64,000 nucleotides of DNA. Source: Pseudomonas sp. Irchel 3E13 (GTDB lineage Bacteria; Pseudomonadota; Gammaproteobacteria; Pseudomonadales; Pseudomonadaceae). Within the stretch, counting starts at the first letter, position 1; each line of letters starts with the position of its first letter. Of this stretch, positions 26,513 to 37,261 are shown piece by piece. The DNA is taken from NCBI RefSeq assembly GCF_900187455.1, contig NZ_FYDX01000001.1, positions 1 through 64,000 of the forward strand, given 5' to 3'. Under the pieces are notes generated by a model. It worked only from the letters and a program-made list of their open reading frames with translations, was not told the DNA's origin and did not search any database. Position numbers and translations under genes: made by a program.

Positions 26513-28078
26513 ATGACACTTCCAATGGCCGCGCTACCCGAACCGCTTGTCCGGGTACGTGGCCTGAGTAAAACCTTTGCGGCAAACCACGCGCTTGATC
26601 AGGTTGATCTACAGATTCTTCCTGGCGAAGTTGTCGCGTTACTGGGCGCCAATGGCGCCGGCAAATCCACCCTGGTCAAGATTCTCGCCGGCAGCCAGCC
26701 CCATGACGCCGGCGAACTCTGGGTGCAGGGCCGCTTGCAGCGCTTTGCCTCGCCGCTCGCTGCCCGCAGGGTGGGGATCGTTGCGGTGCACCAGCACGTC
26801 AATGACGGTATTGCCCCGGGCTTGAGCGTCGCGGAAAACCTGGTGCTGGACGAACTGTGCCTGCCGCAGGCGCGCTGGTGGGTCAGCCGCAAGCGCCTGG
26901 CCGCGCGGGCCGCTGTTATCGCCGCCGGGCTGGAGCTGGACCTGCCGTTGCACGCGCCCATCGAGCATCTCGGCCAGGCCGAACGCCAGCTTGTGATCCT
27001 GGCCAGGGCCCTCGCCTTGCAGCCACGATTATTGATTCTCGACGAACCCACCGCGGCGCTCTCCGACACCGAAGCGCAGCGCCTGTTTGCCCTGATCGAC
27101 CGGCTGCGCGAACGCGGCGTGGCGATTCTGTACATCTCCCATCGGCTGTCCGACTTGCAGCGTGTTGCGCAACGGCTGGTGGTCCTGCGCGACGGCCGGC
27201 TCGCCGGCGAGTTCGCCGCAGCGCAACTACCTGACGCGATTCAGGCCATGCTAGGCGAAGCAATCGAAACCCGCCCCTTCGTTCCAAGGGCACCGGGCCG
27301 CGAGGTGCTGAGCCTGCGCGGCGCCCGCGTTGCGGCGCACACCGCGCCCTTTGATCTGACCCTGCATGAACATCAGGTGGTTGCCATCACCGGGCTGCTC
27401 GGCGCGGGCAAAAGCGAAATCGCCGAGCTGCTGTTCGGCCTGCGCCGCCCGGCGAGCGGCACGCTGCATCTGGACGGTGTCGCCTGGAACCCGGAGTCGC
27501 CACGCCAAGCGGTTCGTTGCGGGGTGTTCTACGCCGCAGAAGACCGGGCGAACGGCTCGCTGGTCCCCGGGTTTTCAGTGCGCAAGACCCTCACCCTGCC
27601 ATTCCTGGAGCGCTTCACCCGCGCCGGATTTATCAACGCCCGCGCCGAAGCCGCATCGGTCGAGGAGCACGTGACGGCGCTGGGAATCAAGACCGCTGGC
27701 ATCGACCTGCCGATGGAGGCGCTGTCCGGCGGCAATCAGCAGAAGGTCATCCTCGGTCGCTGGCTGCTGGGCGGCGCCCGCGTGCTGATCCTCGACGAGC
27801 CCTTCCAGGGCGTCGATGTCCGCGCCCGCCGCGATATCGGCCAACTGTTGCGTGAAAGCGCCGAAGGCCGCGCGACGCTGGTGATCTGCGCCGATATCGA
27901 CGAAGCCCTGGACATCGCCGACCACATTCTGGTGGTGCGCAACTTTGCCGTGGTCGCGCAGTACCCCCGCGCCGAGCTGTCGCGCGCGGCGCTGGTGGCG
28001 CAGTTGGCCCGCAACGACGTTGAAGCACCGCCGGTTGTTGCATCCCCTACATCGCCAAGGAGTACCGCGAGTGTCTGA
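26513..28078 (+). CDS. CUT2 (ribose/sugar-type) ABC transporter, ATP-binding protein
   Basis: This 521-residue ATPase has two fused ABC domains, as in RbsA/XylG. Domain 1 has Walker A GANGAGKST (about residues 44-52) and Walker B LLILDEPTAAL, but a non-standard signature (LGQAERQLVILARAL). Domain 2 has a degenerate P-loop GLLGAGKSEI, the canonical signature LSGGNQQKVILGRWL and Walker B VLILDEPFQGVD. This asymmetry is normal for the CUT2 family. The permease start overlaps its stop. It is first in the operon ATPase-permease-binding protein and is divergent from the monooxygenases, so the cargo may be their substrate rather than a plain sugar. Confidence 0.93.
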   Translation: MTLPMAALPEPLVRVRGLSKTFAANHALDQVDLQILPGEVVALLGANGAGKSTLVKILAGSQPHDAGELWVQGRLQRFASPLAARRVGIVAVHQHVNDGIAPGLSVAENLVLDELCLPQARWWVSRKRLAARAAVIAAGLELDLPLHAPIEHLGQAERQLVILARALALQPRLLILDEPTAALSDTEAQRLFALIDRLRERGVAILYISHRLSDLQRVAQRLVVLRDGRLAGEFAAAQLPDAIQAMLGEAIETRPFVPRAPGREVLSLRGARVAAHTAPFDLTLHEHQVVAITGLLGAGKSEIAELLFGLRRPASGTLHLDGVAWNPESPRQAVRCGVFYAAEDRANGSLVPGFSVRKTLTLPFLERFTRAGFINARAEAASVEEHVTALGIKTAGIDLPMEALSGGNQQKVILGRWLLGGARVLILDEPFQGVDVRARRDIGQLLRESAEGRATLVICADIDEALDIADHILVVRNFAVVAQYPRAELSRAALVAQLARNDVEAPPVVASPTSPRSTASV

Positions 28079-29096
28079 TTCGCTTTCCCCGTCGCCCACC
28101 GTGTCGGCACCCTTCCAACGCTGGCTGGACATACTGATCCGCTACGGCCTGCTGCTGGTGCTGGCGGTGATCGTCATCGTGTTCAGCGTCGCCGAGCCCG
28201 CGTTCATGCGGGTGAACAACCTGTTCCTGATCCTGCAGTCGGTGTCGATCGTCGCCTTGCTGGCCCTCGGCGTGACCTTGACCATGGCCGTCGGCGGCCT
28301 GGACTTGTCCATCGGAGCCGTTGCCGCCATGAGCCTGATGATCGCCAGCTATGTGATGGTGGTGCTGGAGTGGGACGCGCTGTCTGCCATCGTCATCAGC
28401 CTCGCGGGCGGCGCCTTGGTCGGTCTGCTGAACGGCTGGTTGATCGTCAAACTGCGCATCCCCGACATCCTGGCGACCTTGGGCAGCATGTTCCTGATTA
28501 TCGGCGTGCAGTTGATCCCTACCGGCGGACGCTCGATCGCCGTGGGCATGACCCTGCCCAATGGCCGCGAAACCGAGGGTGAATTCAGCGCGCTGTTTCT
28601 CGCCATCGGCCGCGGCCGGCTGTGGGACACCGTGCCGATTCCGGTACTGATCACCGCGCTGGTGGCGCTTGCCGTCTGGCTGTTTCTGGAGCGCACGCGG
28701 ATCGGGCGGCTGTTCTACGCCATCGGCGGCAACGAACAGGCCGCGCGCCTGGCCGGCGCGCCGGTGCAGCGCTACAAACTGCTGGCCTACGTGCTGTCGG
28801 CACTGCTGGCGTCCGCAGGCGGACTGTTGCTGGCCGCCCGCCTCGGACGCGGTGATGTCAGTTCCGGCAACGGCCTGGTGCTCGACGCCCTGGGCGCCGC
28901 GCTGATCGGCTTTGCCGTGCTCGGCGCGAAAAAGCCCAACGCCTTCGGCACCCTGGCCGGCGCCTTGCTGGTGGCCACCCTGCTCAATGGCCTGAGCATG
29001 CTCAACGCGCCTTATTACGCACAGGACTTCGTCAAGGGCCTGGTCCTGGTACTGGCCCTGATCTTCACCTTCGGTCTGGCCCATCGGGCGCGCTGA
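28071..29096 (+). CDS. CUT2-type ABC transporter, permease
   Basis: This 341-residue inner-membrane permease of the RbsC/BPD_transp_2 type has about nine hydrophobic segments. Family landmarks include NNLFLILQSVSIVALLALGVTL, AVGGLDLSIGAVAAMS and FYAIGGNEQAARLAGAPV. The start is the GTG at 28071, preceded by AAGGAG at the right distance and overlapping the ATPase stop. The frame continues upstream inside the ATPase gene, but that part is a shadow. Confidence 0.92.
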   Translation: MSDSLSPSPTVSAPFQRWLDILIRYGLLLVLAVIVIVFSVAEPAFMRVNNLFLILQSVSIVALLALGVTLTMAVGGLDLSIGAVAAMSLMIASYVMVVLEWDALSAIVISLAGGALVGLLNGWLIVKLRIPDILATLGSMFLIIGVQLIPTGGRSIAVGMTLPNGRETEGEFSALFLAIGRGRLWDTVPIPVLITALVALAVWLFLERTRIGRLFYAIGGNEQAARLAGAPVQRYKLLAYVLSALLASAGGLLLAARLGRGDVSSGNGLVLDALGAALIGFAVLGAKKPNAFGTLAGALLVATLLNGLSMLNAPYYAQDFVKGLVLVLALIFTFGLAHRAR

Positions 29097-29128
29097 AACC
29101 GGATTTCATCTACCCGCAAGGACCCTCT

Positions 29129-30178
29129 ATGCACCCTTTGTTCAAAGACGCTGTTCGTTACCTGACCGTGGGCTTGCTCGGTCTGGCCTGGCAGGCCCAG
29201 GCTGCGGCGCTGCCGGGCGCCCCCGCGCCGTTCAATGAGGGCAAGGTGCAGATCGCGCTGGTCGGCTACCTGTTTTCCGGGGATTTCCCTGAAGCCTACC
29301 TGCAAGGCGTCGAGAAACAGGCGGCGTCGCTGGGCGTGACGCTGCGGGTGTTTGATGCCCGGCAACAAGCCTCGCGGCAACGGGAACTGATCGAGCAGGC
29401 GATCGATCTCGGAGTCGATGGGATCATCGTCCAGCTGGGGCTACCCGAAACCCTCGGCGACGCGGTCGACAAGGCGATTGCCAAGGGCATCAAGGTCGTG
29501 GCGTTCGACGTTGACCTGAACAATCCCAAGGTCACCCAGATCGAGCAGGACCACCATGCGCTGGCCCGCCTGGCGCTGGACAAAGCCATCGCGGACAACG
29601 GCTCGACCTTCAATGCCGGCTACGTCTATATCAGCGGTTTCACCCCGATGGAGCGTCGCGACGAGGTCTGGCGCCAGGTCAAACAGGACAACCCCGGCGT
29701 GGTGGAAAAAGCCCGCTTCGGCACGCTCAACCCACCGATTGCCAACTCGGTGGCCGACCAGGCCAGCGCCGTGCTGCGGGCCAACCCGGACATCAGCGTG
29801 ATTTTTGCCCCCTTCGACGAGTTCGCCAAAGGCGCGAAGATCGCCGTGGACGAAGCAGGACTGGGGTCGCAGGTGAAAATCTACAGCGCCGATATTTCCA
29901 CGGCCGACATCCAGATCATGAAAGAGCCCGGCAGTGCCTGGGTCGCGACCGCCGCCGTCAATCCGCAGGTGGCCGGCGCAGTCAGCGTGCGCAGCCTGGC
30001 CATGCTGATTGCCGGTGAAAATCCCGGACCACGCCTGCTGGTGCCGCCAACATTGATTACCCGTCAGCAGCTATTGGACCTGGATGTAAAGAACGTGCGC
30101 GACCTGGCAAAGAAACTGCCGGCGTTTGGCGATGCCGCGGATATTGCCCGTCCGGCGTGGATACCCAAGGACAACTAA
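29129..30178 (+). CDS. CUT2-type ABC transporter, periplasmic binding protein
   Basis: This 349-residue type I periplasmic binding protein has a signal peptide ending near QAQAAA. RbsB-like blocks include KVQIALVGYLFSGDFPEAYLQG, AIDLGVDGIIVQLG, KGIKVVAFDVDLNNPK and DISVIFAPFDEFAKGA. The hinge and fold are those of sugar-binding proteins. It lies 32 bp after the permease gene with AAGGA before the ATG. The ligand cannot be read from the sequence. Linkage to flavin monooxygenases favours an organosulfur or similarly oxidisable compound. Confidence 0.9.
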   Translation: MHPLFKDAVRYLTVGLLGLAWQAQAAALPGAPAPFNEGKVQIALVGYLFSGDFPEAYLQGVEKQAASLGVTLRVFDARQQASRQRELIEQAIDLGVDGIIVQLGLPETLGDAVDKAIAKGIKVVAFDVDLNNPKVTQIEQDHHALARLALDKAIADNGSTFNAGYVYISGFTPMERRDEVWRQVKQDNPGVVEKARFGTLNPPIANSVADQASAVLRANPDISVIFAPFDEFAKGAKIAVDEAGLGSQVKIYSADISTADIQIMKEPGSAWVATAAVNPQVAGAVSVRSLAMLIAGENPGPRLLVPPTLITRQQLLDLDVKNVRDLAKKLPAFGDAADIARPAWIPKDN

Positions 30179-30553
30179 TAAGCGCGTTATCGAACAAACC
30201 AAACCCCGCAAACTTGCAACGTTCAACTTGAAAGTCCTGTTGCACCACCGACACTACTGTTGCCTGCGCGACAGTATGTGTTGAAGGCCGGTCATTATTA
30301 GTTGCGGGTTCTAATTAGTGCGGAAAACGTTCTTTGGCATATACCCCGTATTTAGGTAACGTTTTAATCCTCAACTTTACGCGACACCTGATTGCCTTTG
30401 CGTGTGCCTGCGCAGGTGTTGCGTAACTGTTGTAAAGCCCCGCCGAATCATAAGTTCAAATCAATAATACAAAGTGCAACACCGTGTCCGGCTATCGACA
30501 GCGTTAACGTTGCGCGCCATGACGGCCCTCGCACTAATACAAGGAGCTGTTTC
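30179..30553. promoter_or_regulatory. Intergenic promoter region of the TonB receptor
   Basis: These 375 AT-rich bases hold no gene. They contain the second copy of the GTTGCACCA...ACACT...TGTTGC...GTGTTG element (30239-30283), and AAGGAG at 30541-30546 that fixes the receptor start at 30554. Confidence 0.5.
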
Positions 30554-32938
30554 ATGCATCACCGCCTTTCAATGCTCGCTGTCGCTGTCGTGTCGGCATT
30601 GACTCAAATGAACGTTCAGGCCGATGAATCCACGGGGGCCGTGGATGATACGAAACGGCTGGATACCGTGCTGGTGACCGGTACGCGTGGCACTGCGCGT
30701 ACCGTGCTCGATTCCCCGGTGCCGGTGGATGTGCTGACCGCACAAGACCTCAAGGCCACCGGTGCCAGCAACGGCGAGCTGGGCCAGGCCCTGCAGACCT
30801 TGCTGCCGTCGTTCAGCATGCCGCGCCAGTCGAACTCCGGCGGTGCCGACCACATCCGTGCCGCGCAACTGCGTGGCATGAGCCCCGACCAGGTGCTGGT
30901 GCTGGTCAACGGCAAGCGCCGTCACACCTCGGCGCTGGTCAGCGATTCATCGAAAACCGGTCGCGGCACCGCGCCGGTCGACTTCAACTCCATTCCCATC
31001 AGCGCGATCAAGCGCATCGAAGTGCTGCGCGACGGCGCCGGCGCGCAATATGGCTCCGACGCCATCGCCGGGGTGATCAACATCATTCTCGATGACGCGC
31101 CAGAAGGCGGTGAAGTCTCCAGCACCTTCGGCGCCTACCACACCCACCAGGACGCCATCGACAAAACCACCACCGATGGCCAGAACACCATCACCACGGC
31201 CAAGATCGGCACCCGCCTGGGCGAGGATGGCGGCTTCATTCGCGGCGGCGCCGAATACAAGGACCGCAACCCGACCGAGCGCGCCGGCTTCGACGGCTTC
31301 GCCGACACGCCGGGCCAGATCAACTACGCCAAGGGCGACGGGTCGGCGCGGGACGTCAACCTGTGGTTCAACGGTGCGTTGCCGATCGGCGAGGCCAAGG
31401 CGTATTCCTTCGGTACGTTCAACGAACGCCACACCACCGGCGCGCAGTTCTACCGCTACCCCTACGAGCAACCGCAGTTCTACCCCAACGGCTACCTTCC
31501 CCAGTCCCTCGGCACCAACAAGGACCTCTCCGCCACCGCGGGGATCAAAGGCCTGATCGGTGAAGACTGGGACTTCGACAGCAGCATCACCCACGGCCGC
31601 AACCACTTTGATTCAGCCGCGCGGCGCACCCTAAACGTCAGCCTCGGCGCGGACTCGCCCACCCGCTTCGACACCGGCCAATACGAGCTGCGCCAGACCA
31701 CGGCCAACTTCGACTTCAGCCGTGAACTGCGCATCGCCAACCGCCCCTTCGTTTTCGCCGCGGGCGCCGAGTACCGCTACGAGAACTACCTGACCACCGC
31801 GGGCGACGCGGCGTCCTACACCGGCAGCGGCGCGGACGGCGCCAACGGCCTGCGTCCTGATGAAGAGGCCGACCTGGACCGCAATGTGTTCGGCACCTAT
31901 GCCGAGCTTTCCGCCGACCTGACCGACCGCCTGTTCGTCGATGCCGCCACGCGCTGGGAACGCTACGACGATGCCGGCAGCAAACTGACCGGCAAGCTCA
32001 GCGGGCGCTATCGCCTCACTGAAAACTGGGCATTGCGCGGCGCGGTGTCGAACAACTTCCGCGCACCGTCGCTGGCGCAGGTCGGTTTCCAGCACACCAC
32101 CAGCAACTTCGGCGACGGTGGCACGCTCACCGATGTGCAGGTGCTCTCGGTCAATGATCCGATCGCCCAGGCATTGGGCGCTCAAGCGCTGGTCCCGGAA
32201 ACCTCGAAGAACTTCAGCCTGGGCCTGACCGCGCAGTTGAGCGAGCGTTTCGATGCGTCGCTGGACATCTTCCATATCGCCGTGAAAGACCGCATCACCT
32301 TGTCCCAGCGCATCGGCAGCGACGCCCTCGAACAGTTCATCAACAACCAGTTTGGCGTGGCGGGCGTGCACGACGTCAACTTCTTCACCAACGCCGCCGA
32401 CACCCGCACCAACGGCGCGGAACTGGTGCTCAACTATCACCAGCCGCTGTTCGAGGGGGAACTGGGCATCACCAGTGCCTACACCTACAACGACACCAAG
32501 GTCGTCAAAACCAAGGGCACCCCGTCGCAACTCACCGCGCTGGGCATTGGCAACGATGCGCTGGTAGGTGTCGAGGAGCGCAACACGCTGACCGACGCCG
32601 CGCCCAAGGACCGCTTCATCCTCTCGGCCAACTGGGCCAGCCAGCACTGGGGATTGCTCGGCCGCCTGACCCGCCATGGCAAGACCACCCGAGTGTTCGA
32701 CTTCGGCGACTCGCAGCCCCAGCAGACTTACGGCACCGACTGGCAACTGGATGCGGAAGTGCAATACAAATTCACCCCGACCTTTGATGTGACCGTGGGT
32801 GCCAACAACCTTACCGACCAATATCCGGAGCGTTCCAACAACGACATCAACTACGGCGGAAACTTGCCCCATGACGTACTGTCGCCGCTGGGTAGCAACG
32901 GCGCGTATTACTACGCAAAGGTGACATACGGTTTCTAG
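30554..32938 (+). CDS. TonB-dependent outer-membrane receptor, probably for an organosulfur substrate
   Basis: This 794-residue TonB-dependent receptor has a signal peptide ending near NVQA, a TonB-box-like segment (DTVLVTGTRG), and a plug with QALQTLLPSFSMPRQ and VLRDGAGAQYGSDAIAGVINI. The beta barrel closes with AKVTYGF. There is no STN signalling domain, unlike the receptor at 3754-6153, so it is not a surface-signalling receptor. The start at 30554 is set by AAGGAG 7 bases upstream. An upstream frame extension is non-coding leader. Its position after the ABC operon and its shared promoter element suggest that it passes the same substrate through the outer membrane. Confidence 0.9.
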   Translation: MHHRLSMLAVAVVSALTQMNVQADESTGAVDDTKRLDTVLVTGTRGTARTVLDSPVPVDVLTAQDLKATGASNGELGQALQTLLPSFSMPRQSNSGGADHIRAAQLRGMSPDQVLVLVNGKRRHTSALVSDSSKTGRGTAPVDFNSIPISAIKRIEVLRDGAGAQYGSDAIAGVINIILDDAPEGGEVSSTFGAYHTHQDAIDKTTTDGQNTITTAKIGTRLGEDGGFIRGGAEYKDRNPTERAGFDGFADTPGQINYAKGDGSARDVNLWFNGALPIGEAKAYSFGTFNERHTTGAQFYRYPYEQPQFYPNGYLPQSLGTNKDLSATAGIKGLIGEDWDFDSSITHGRNHFDSAARRTLNVSLGADSPTRFDTGQYELRQTTANFDFSRELRIANRPFVFAAGAEYRYENYLTTAGDAASYTGSGADGANGLRPDEEADLDRNVFGTYAELSADLTDRLFVDAATRWERYDDAGSKLTGKLSGRYRLTENWALRGAVSNNFRAPSLAQVGFQHTTSNFGDGGTLTDVQVLSVNDPIAQALGAQALVPETSKNFSLGLTAQLSERFDASLDIFHIAVKDRITLSQRIGSDALEQFINNQFGVAGVHDVNFFTNAADTRTNGAELVLNYHQPLFEGELGITSAYTYNDTKVVKTKGTPSQLTALGIGNDALVGVEERNTLTDAAPKDRFILSANWASQHWGLLGRLTRHGKTTRVFDFGDSQPQQTYGTDWQLDAEVQYKFTPTFDVTVGANNLTDQYPERSNNDINYGGNLPHDVLSPLGSNGAYYYAKVTYGF

Positions 32939-32994
32939 AATGGGTATCCGCGCAGCTCGCCCCTACATTTTTGCCATGGTGCATTACACCCCCT

Positions 32995-33045
32995 TGTAGG
33001 AGCGAGCTTGCTCGCGAAGCGCCGCATAAGCGGCGCTCGCTCTTG
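32995..33045. repeat. REP-type palindromic element (copy 1)
   Basis: There are two adjacent hairpins: GCGAGC-TT-GCTCGC at 33002-33015 and GCGCCGC-ATAA-GCGGCGC at 33019-33036. It starts with TGTAGGAGCGAGC, a common Pseudomonas REP form, and lies in the gap between the convergent receptor and DUF3574 genes. Confidence 0.85.
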
Positions 33046-33086
33046 AGAACCCAGAAAAACTATTGACTAATATCCGGCAACTTCAA

Positions 33087-33551
33087 TCAGAATGAAATCT
33101 GCGCAGGCTGCGACACCTTCAGCACAGAAAGATCGCCAGTAACGCGCTTCCATGCAAGGCGAATAGCCTCGATGCGTTCGGCATTCTGCGCATTGTCTTC
33201 ATGCAACTTCACAATCACCTTGGTCAACAGCCGCTCAGGTTCCTTCGCGCCATGGTCACGCCATTGCCCATAGGCATCCAGAACACTGAAACCCGCTGGA
33301 AAGCGCGGCGTCACTTCAGTATCGAGAAACGCCTGCCACTGCGCGGGACTGATGACCTCCTGGGCTCCGCCCCCGACTCGCCCCAGCGAGAAATACAACT
33401 CCGTGCGCAACCACTTCGCCTCTGCCGGCCGGGTCGGGTCACCTTGCAGGGTCGAACTGGCCGGATCCTTGGTGTGGACGGAAGGGAGTGGCGCGCTGGT
33501 ACAACCCGTCAATGCAATTAAAACCGAGGCCAGCACAATGCGTTGAAACAT
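33087..33551 (-). CDS. DUF3574 lipoprotein
   Basis: This 154-residue protein has a lipobox LTGC (Cys at about residue 17) and a DUF3574 domain (TELYFSLGRVGGG, WQAFLDTEVTPRFPAGFSVLDAYGQWRD, ERLLTKVIVKLHE). The family is found in Pseudomonas and other Proteobacteria, and its function is unknown. AAGGAAG is upstream of the ATG. It lies between two REP elements and is transcribed alone. Confidence 0.88.
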   Translation of the reverse strand: MFQRIVLASVLIALTGCTSAPLPSVHTKDPASSTLQGDPTRPAEAKWLRTELYFSLGRVGGGAQEVISPAQWQAFLDTEVTPRFPAGFSVLDAYGQWRDHGAKEPERLLTKVIVKLHEDNAQNAERIEAIRLAWKRVTGDLSVLKVSQPAQISF

Positions 33552-33722
33552 GAAACTTCCTTATTGAAATTTAATGGCAACACACTATAGAGGCGGCACT
33601 TGGCGGTTCAAAATAACTAATTCAAAGGTAACTAGACTGCCTTGTTCGCTACAAACTTTGGCGCAACTTGCAAATATTCAAATTCAGTTAATGGGCCTGT
33701 TTCGCAAATGGTCACCAGGCGG

Positions 33723-33816
33723 CTTGAGAGCGAGCGCCGCTTGCGCGGCGCATCGCCGGCAAGCCGGCTCCCACGAGGGTTGCAGCGCGCCTGTGGGAGT
33801 TGGCTTGCCAACGATC
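33723..33816. repeat. REP-type palindromic elements (copy 2)
   Basis: This REP cluster contains GCGCCGC-TTGC-GCGGCGC at 33734-33751, GCCGGC-AA-GCCGGC at 33755-33768, and an inverted partial unit (TGTGGGAG...TTGGCTTGCCAACG) at 33792-33813. It lies at the 3' end of the long leftward amine locus and just touches the aldehyde dehydrogenase stop. Confidence 0.85.
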
Positions 33817-35242
33817 AGTTGCCCCAGCCAACCACGCCCTTGATTTCAAGGAAGTCGTGGATGCCCCAGCCCGCGTATTCACGGCCGTTGCCGGACTGTT
33901 TGTAACCACCGAACGGCGCAAAAGTGTCCCAGTTCGGGTAATTCAGGTACACCGACCCGGCGCGCATGCGCCCCGCCACGCGGCGAGCATGTTCGCTATC
34001 GGTCGACTGCACGTAGGCCGCCAGGCCGTAGACGGTGTCGTTGGCGATTTCGATGGCCTGCTCTTCGTTTTCGTAGGGAATGATCGACAGCACGGGGCCG
34101 AAGATTTCTTCGCGAGCGATGGTCATCTGCGGCGTTACGTTGCCGAACACGGTGGGCCGTACGTAGTAACCCTTTTCCAGGCCCTCGGGACGGCCCAGGC
34201 CACCCGCCACCAGGGTTGCGCCCTCGTCGATACCGGTGGCGATCAGGCCCTGAATCTTCGCGAACTGCGCTTCACTGATGACCGGGCCGAGGTTGGTACT
34301 GGCCTCCAGCGGGCTGCCGGTCACCAGTTGCTCGGCGGTCTGCCGGGCAATTTCCAGGGCGCGGGCATGTTGCGAGGCCGGCACCAGCATGCGGGTCGGC
34401 GCATCGCACGATTGCCCGGAGTTGGAGAAGCAGCCCTGAACGCCCTTCGCTACCGCCACGTCGAAATCGGCATCTTCGAGCAGGATGTTCGCCGACTTGC
34501 CGCCCAGTTCCTGGGCCACGCGCTTGACCGTGTCGGCCGCCGCCTTGGCGACGCTGATGCCGGCGCGGGTCGAGCCGGTGAACGACACCATGTCGACCTT
34601 CGGGTGGCTCGCCAGGTGCTGGCCGACGTCAGGCCCGGTGCCGTTGAGCAGGTTGAACACCCCGGCCGGAACGCCCGCCTCGTGCAGGATCTCGGCGAAG
34701 ATGATCCCGGTCAGCGGCGCGATTTCGCTGGGCTTGAGCACCACGGTGCAACCGGCGGCGATGGCCGGCGCGACCTTGCAGACGATCTGGTTCAGCGGCC
34801 AGTTCCAGGGGGTGATCAGGGCGCACACGCCAATCGCTTCGCGGACCACGCGGGTGCTGCCATGGGACTCGCTGAACGTGAAGTTTTCCAGGGCGCTGAT
34901 GGTCGATTCCAGGTGCGCGCGGCCGCTCCAGATCTGCGCGTCACGGGCGAAATGCAGCGGCGCGCCCATCTCCTGGCTCACGGCCTTGACCAGGTCTTCG
35001 TAGCGCAGGTTGTAAACCCGCAGGATCTCCTTGAGCAGTGCCAGACGTTCGCCGACGCTGGTCACCGAAAACGCCGGAAAGGCCTTGGCCGCGGCGCTGA
35101 CCGCGTCGTCGACGTCCGCCGCATTGCCCACGGCAATGGTGGTGAAGGCCTGTTCGGTGGACGGGTCGATGACCTCCAGGGTGTTGCCGGAGCGGGCATC
35201 GGTCCATTGGCCGTCGATGTAGAACTTGAGCGCATTGTTCAT
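33815..35242 (-). CDS. NAD(P)-dependent aldehyde dehydrogenase
   Basis: This 475-residue ALDH-superfamily enzyme oxidises an aldehyde to the acid. It has the NAD-binding motif FTGSTRAG, the general-base Glu in AQELGGKSANILL, the catalytic Cys in SNSGQSCDAPTRM, and EEIFGPVLSI near the C terminus. It is last in the leftward run, next to MmsA, RidA and a zinc alcohol dehydrogenase. An alcohol to aldehyde to acid sequence fits. The exact aldehyde (for example an amino aldehyde) cannot be told. Confidence 0.92.
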   Translation of the reverse strand: MNNALKFYIDGQWTDARSGNTLEVIDPSTEQAFTTIAVGNAADVDDAVSAAAKAFPAFSVTSVGERLALLKEILRVYNLRYEDLVKAVSQEMGAPLHFARDAQIWSGRAHLESTISALENFTFSESHGSTRVVREAIGVCALITPWNWPLNQIVCKVAPAIAAGCTVVLKPSEIAPLTGIIFAEILHEAGVPAGVFNLLNGTGPDVGQHLASHPKVDMVSFTGSTRAGISVAKAAADTVKRVAQELGGKSANILLEDADFDVAVAKGVQGCFSNSGQSCDAPTRMLVPASQHARALEIARQTAEQLVTGSPLEASTNLGPVISEAQFAKIQGLIATGIDEGATLVAGGLGRPEGLEKGYYVRPTVFGNVTPQMTIAREEIFGPVLSIIPYENEEQAIEIANDTVYGLAAYVQSTDSEHARRVAGRMRAGSVYLNYPNWDTFAPFGGYKQSGNGREYAGWGIHDFLEIKGVVGWGN

Positions 35243-35311
35243 GGTTTTTCTCGTTTGGCTGGGACGCCGGGTGAGGACAGCGCCCTCACCCGGGTGAATG
35301 GGTCGGCTAAC

Positions 35312-36811
<1,500 letters not shown>

Positions 36812-36867
36812 TGAAAACTCTCCAGTGCCGGACGAGACCTCTCGCCGGCAGGTAGTGAATGGCTGAC

Positions 36868-37227
36868 TCAGGCCTTGACCGCCGCCTGCAGGGCGATTTC
36901 CACCAGGATGTTGTCCGCCGCCATATTGGCCTCGACGGTCGCCCGCGCCGGCAGCGCGTCCTGCGGCACCCACTCGCGCCAGACCGCGTTCATCGCGGCG
37001 AAGTCCTGCACGGCATGCTTGAGCCAGATCTGCGCGAACAGAATGTGCGACTTGTCGGAGCCGGCCTCGGCCAGCAGCGCGTCGATACGCGCCAGCACCT
37101 GGGCGGTCTGGCCGGAAACGTCCTGGGTGCGGTCGGCCGGCACCTGGCCGGTGATGTAGACGATGCCGTTGTGCACCAGCGCGTGGCTGAGCAGGCCGGG
37201 ATTGGGTTGCAGGCGGGTGATGGTCAT
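36868..37227 (-). CDS. RidA-family (YjgF) imine/enamine deaminase
   Basis: This 119-residue protein of the RidA/YjgF/Rut family hydrolyses reactive imines or enamines, or a related intermediate. It has YITGQVPADRTQDVSGQTAQVLARID, then IWLKHAVQDFAAMNAVW, and a C-terminal PARATVEANMAADNILVEI. The conserved arginine of RidA is in PARATVE. Flavin amine oxidation makes imines, so its place downstream of the amine dehydrogenase genes fits. It lies between the mmsA and alcohol dehydrogenase genes with short gaps. Confidence 0.9.
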   Translation of the reverse strand: MTITRLQPNPGLLSHALVHNGIVYITGQVPADRTQDVSGQTAQVLARIDALLAEAGSDKSHILFAQIWLKHAVQDFAAMNAVWREWVPQDALPARATVEANMAADNILVEIALQAAVKA

Positions 37228-37261
37228 GAAGGTGACTCCTGTTGCGGATAAAGGGGTTGGA

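Noticed and set aside
30301..30360. Possible sigma-54 promoter (TGGCATA) ahead of the TonB receptor
   Set aside because: The -24 half resembles TGGC, but the GC of the -12 half is missing at the required distance.
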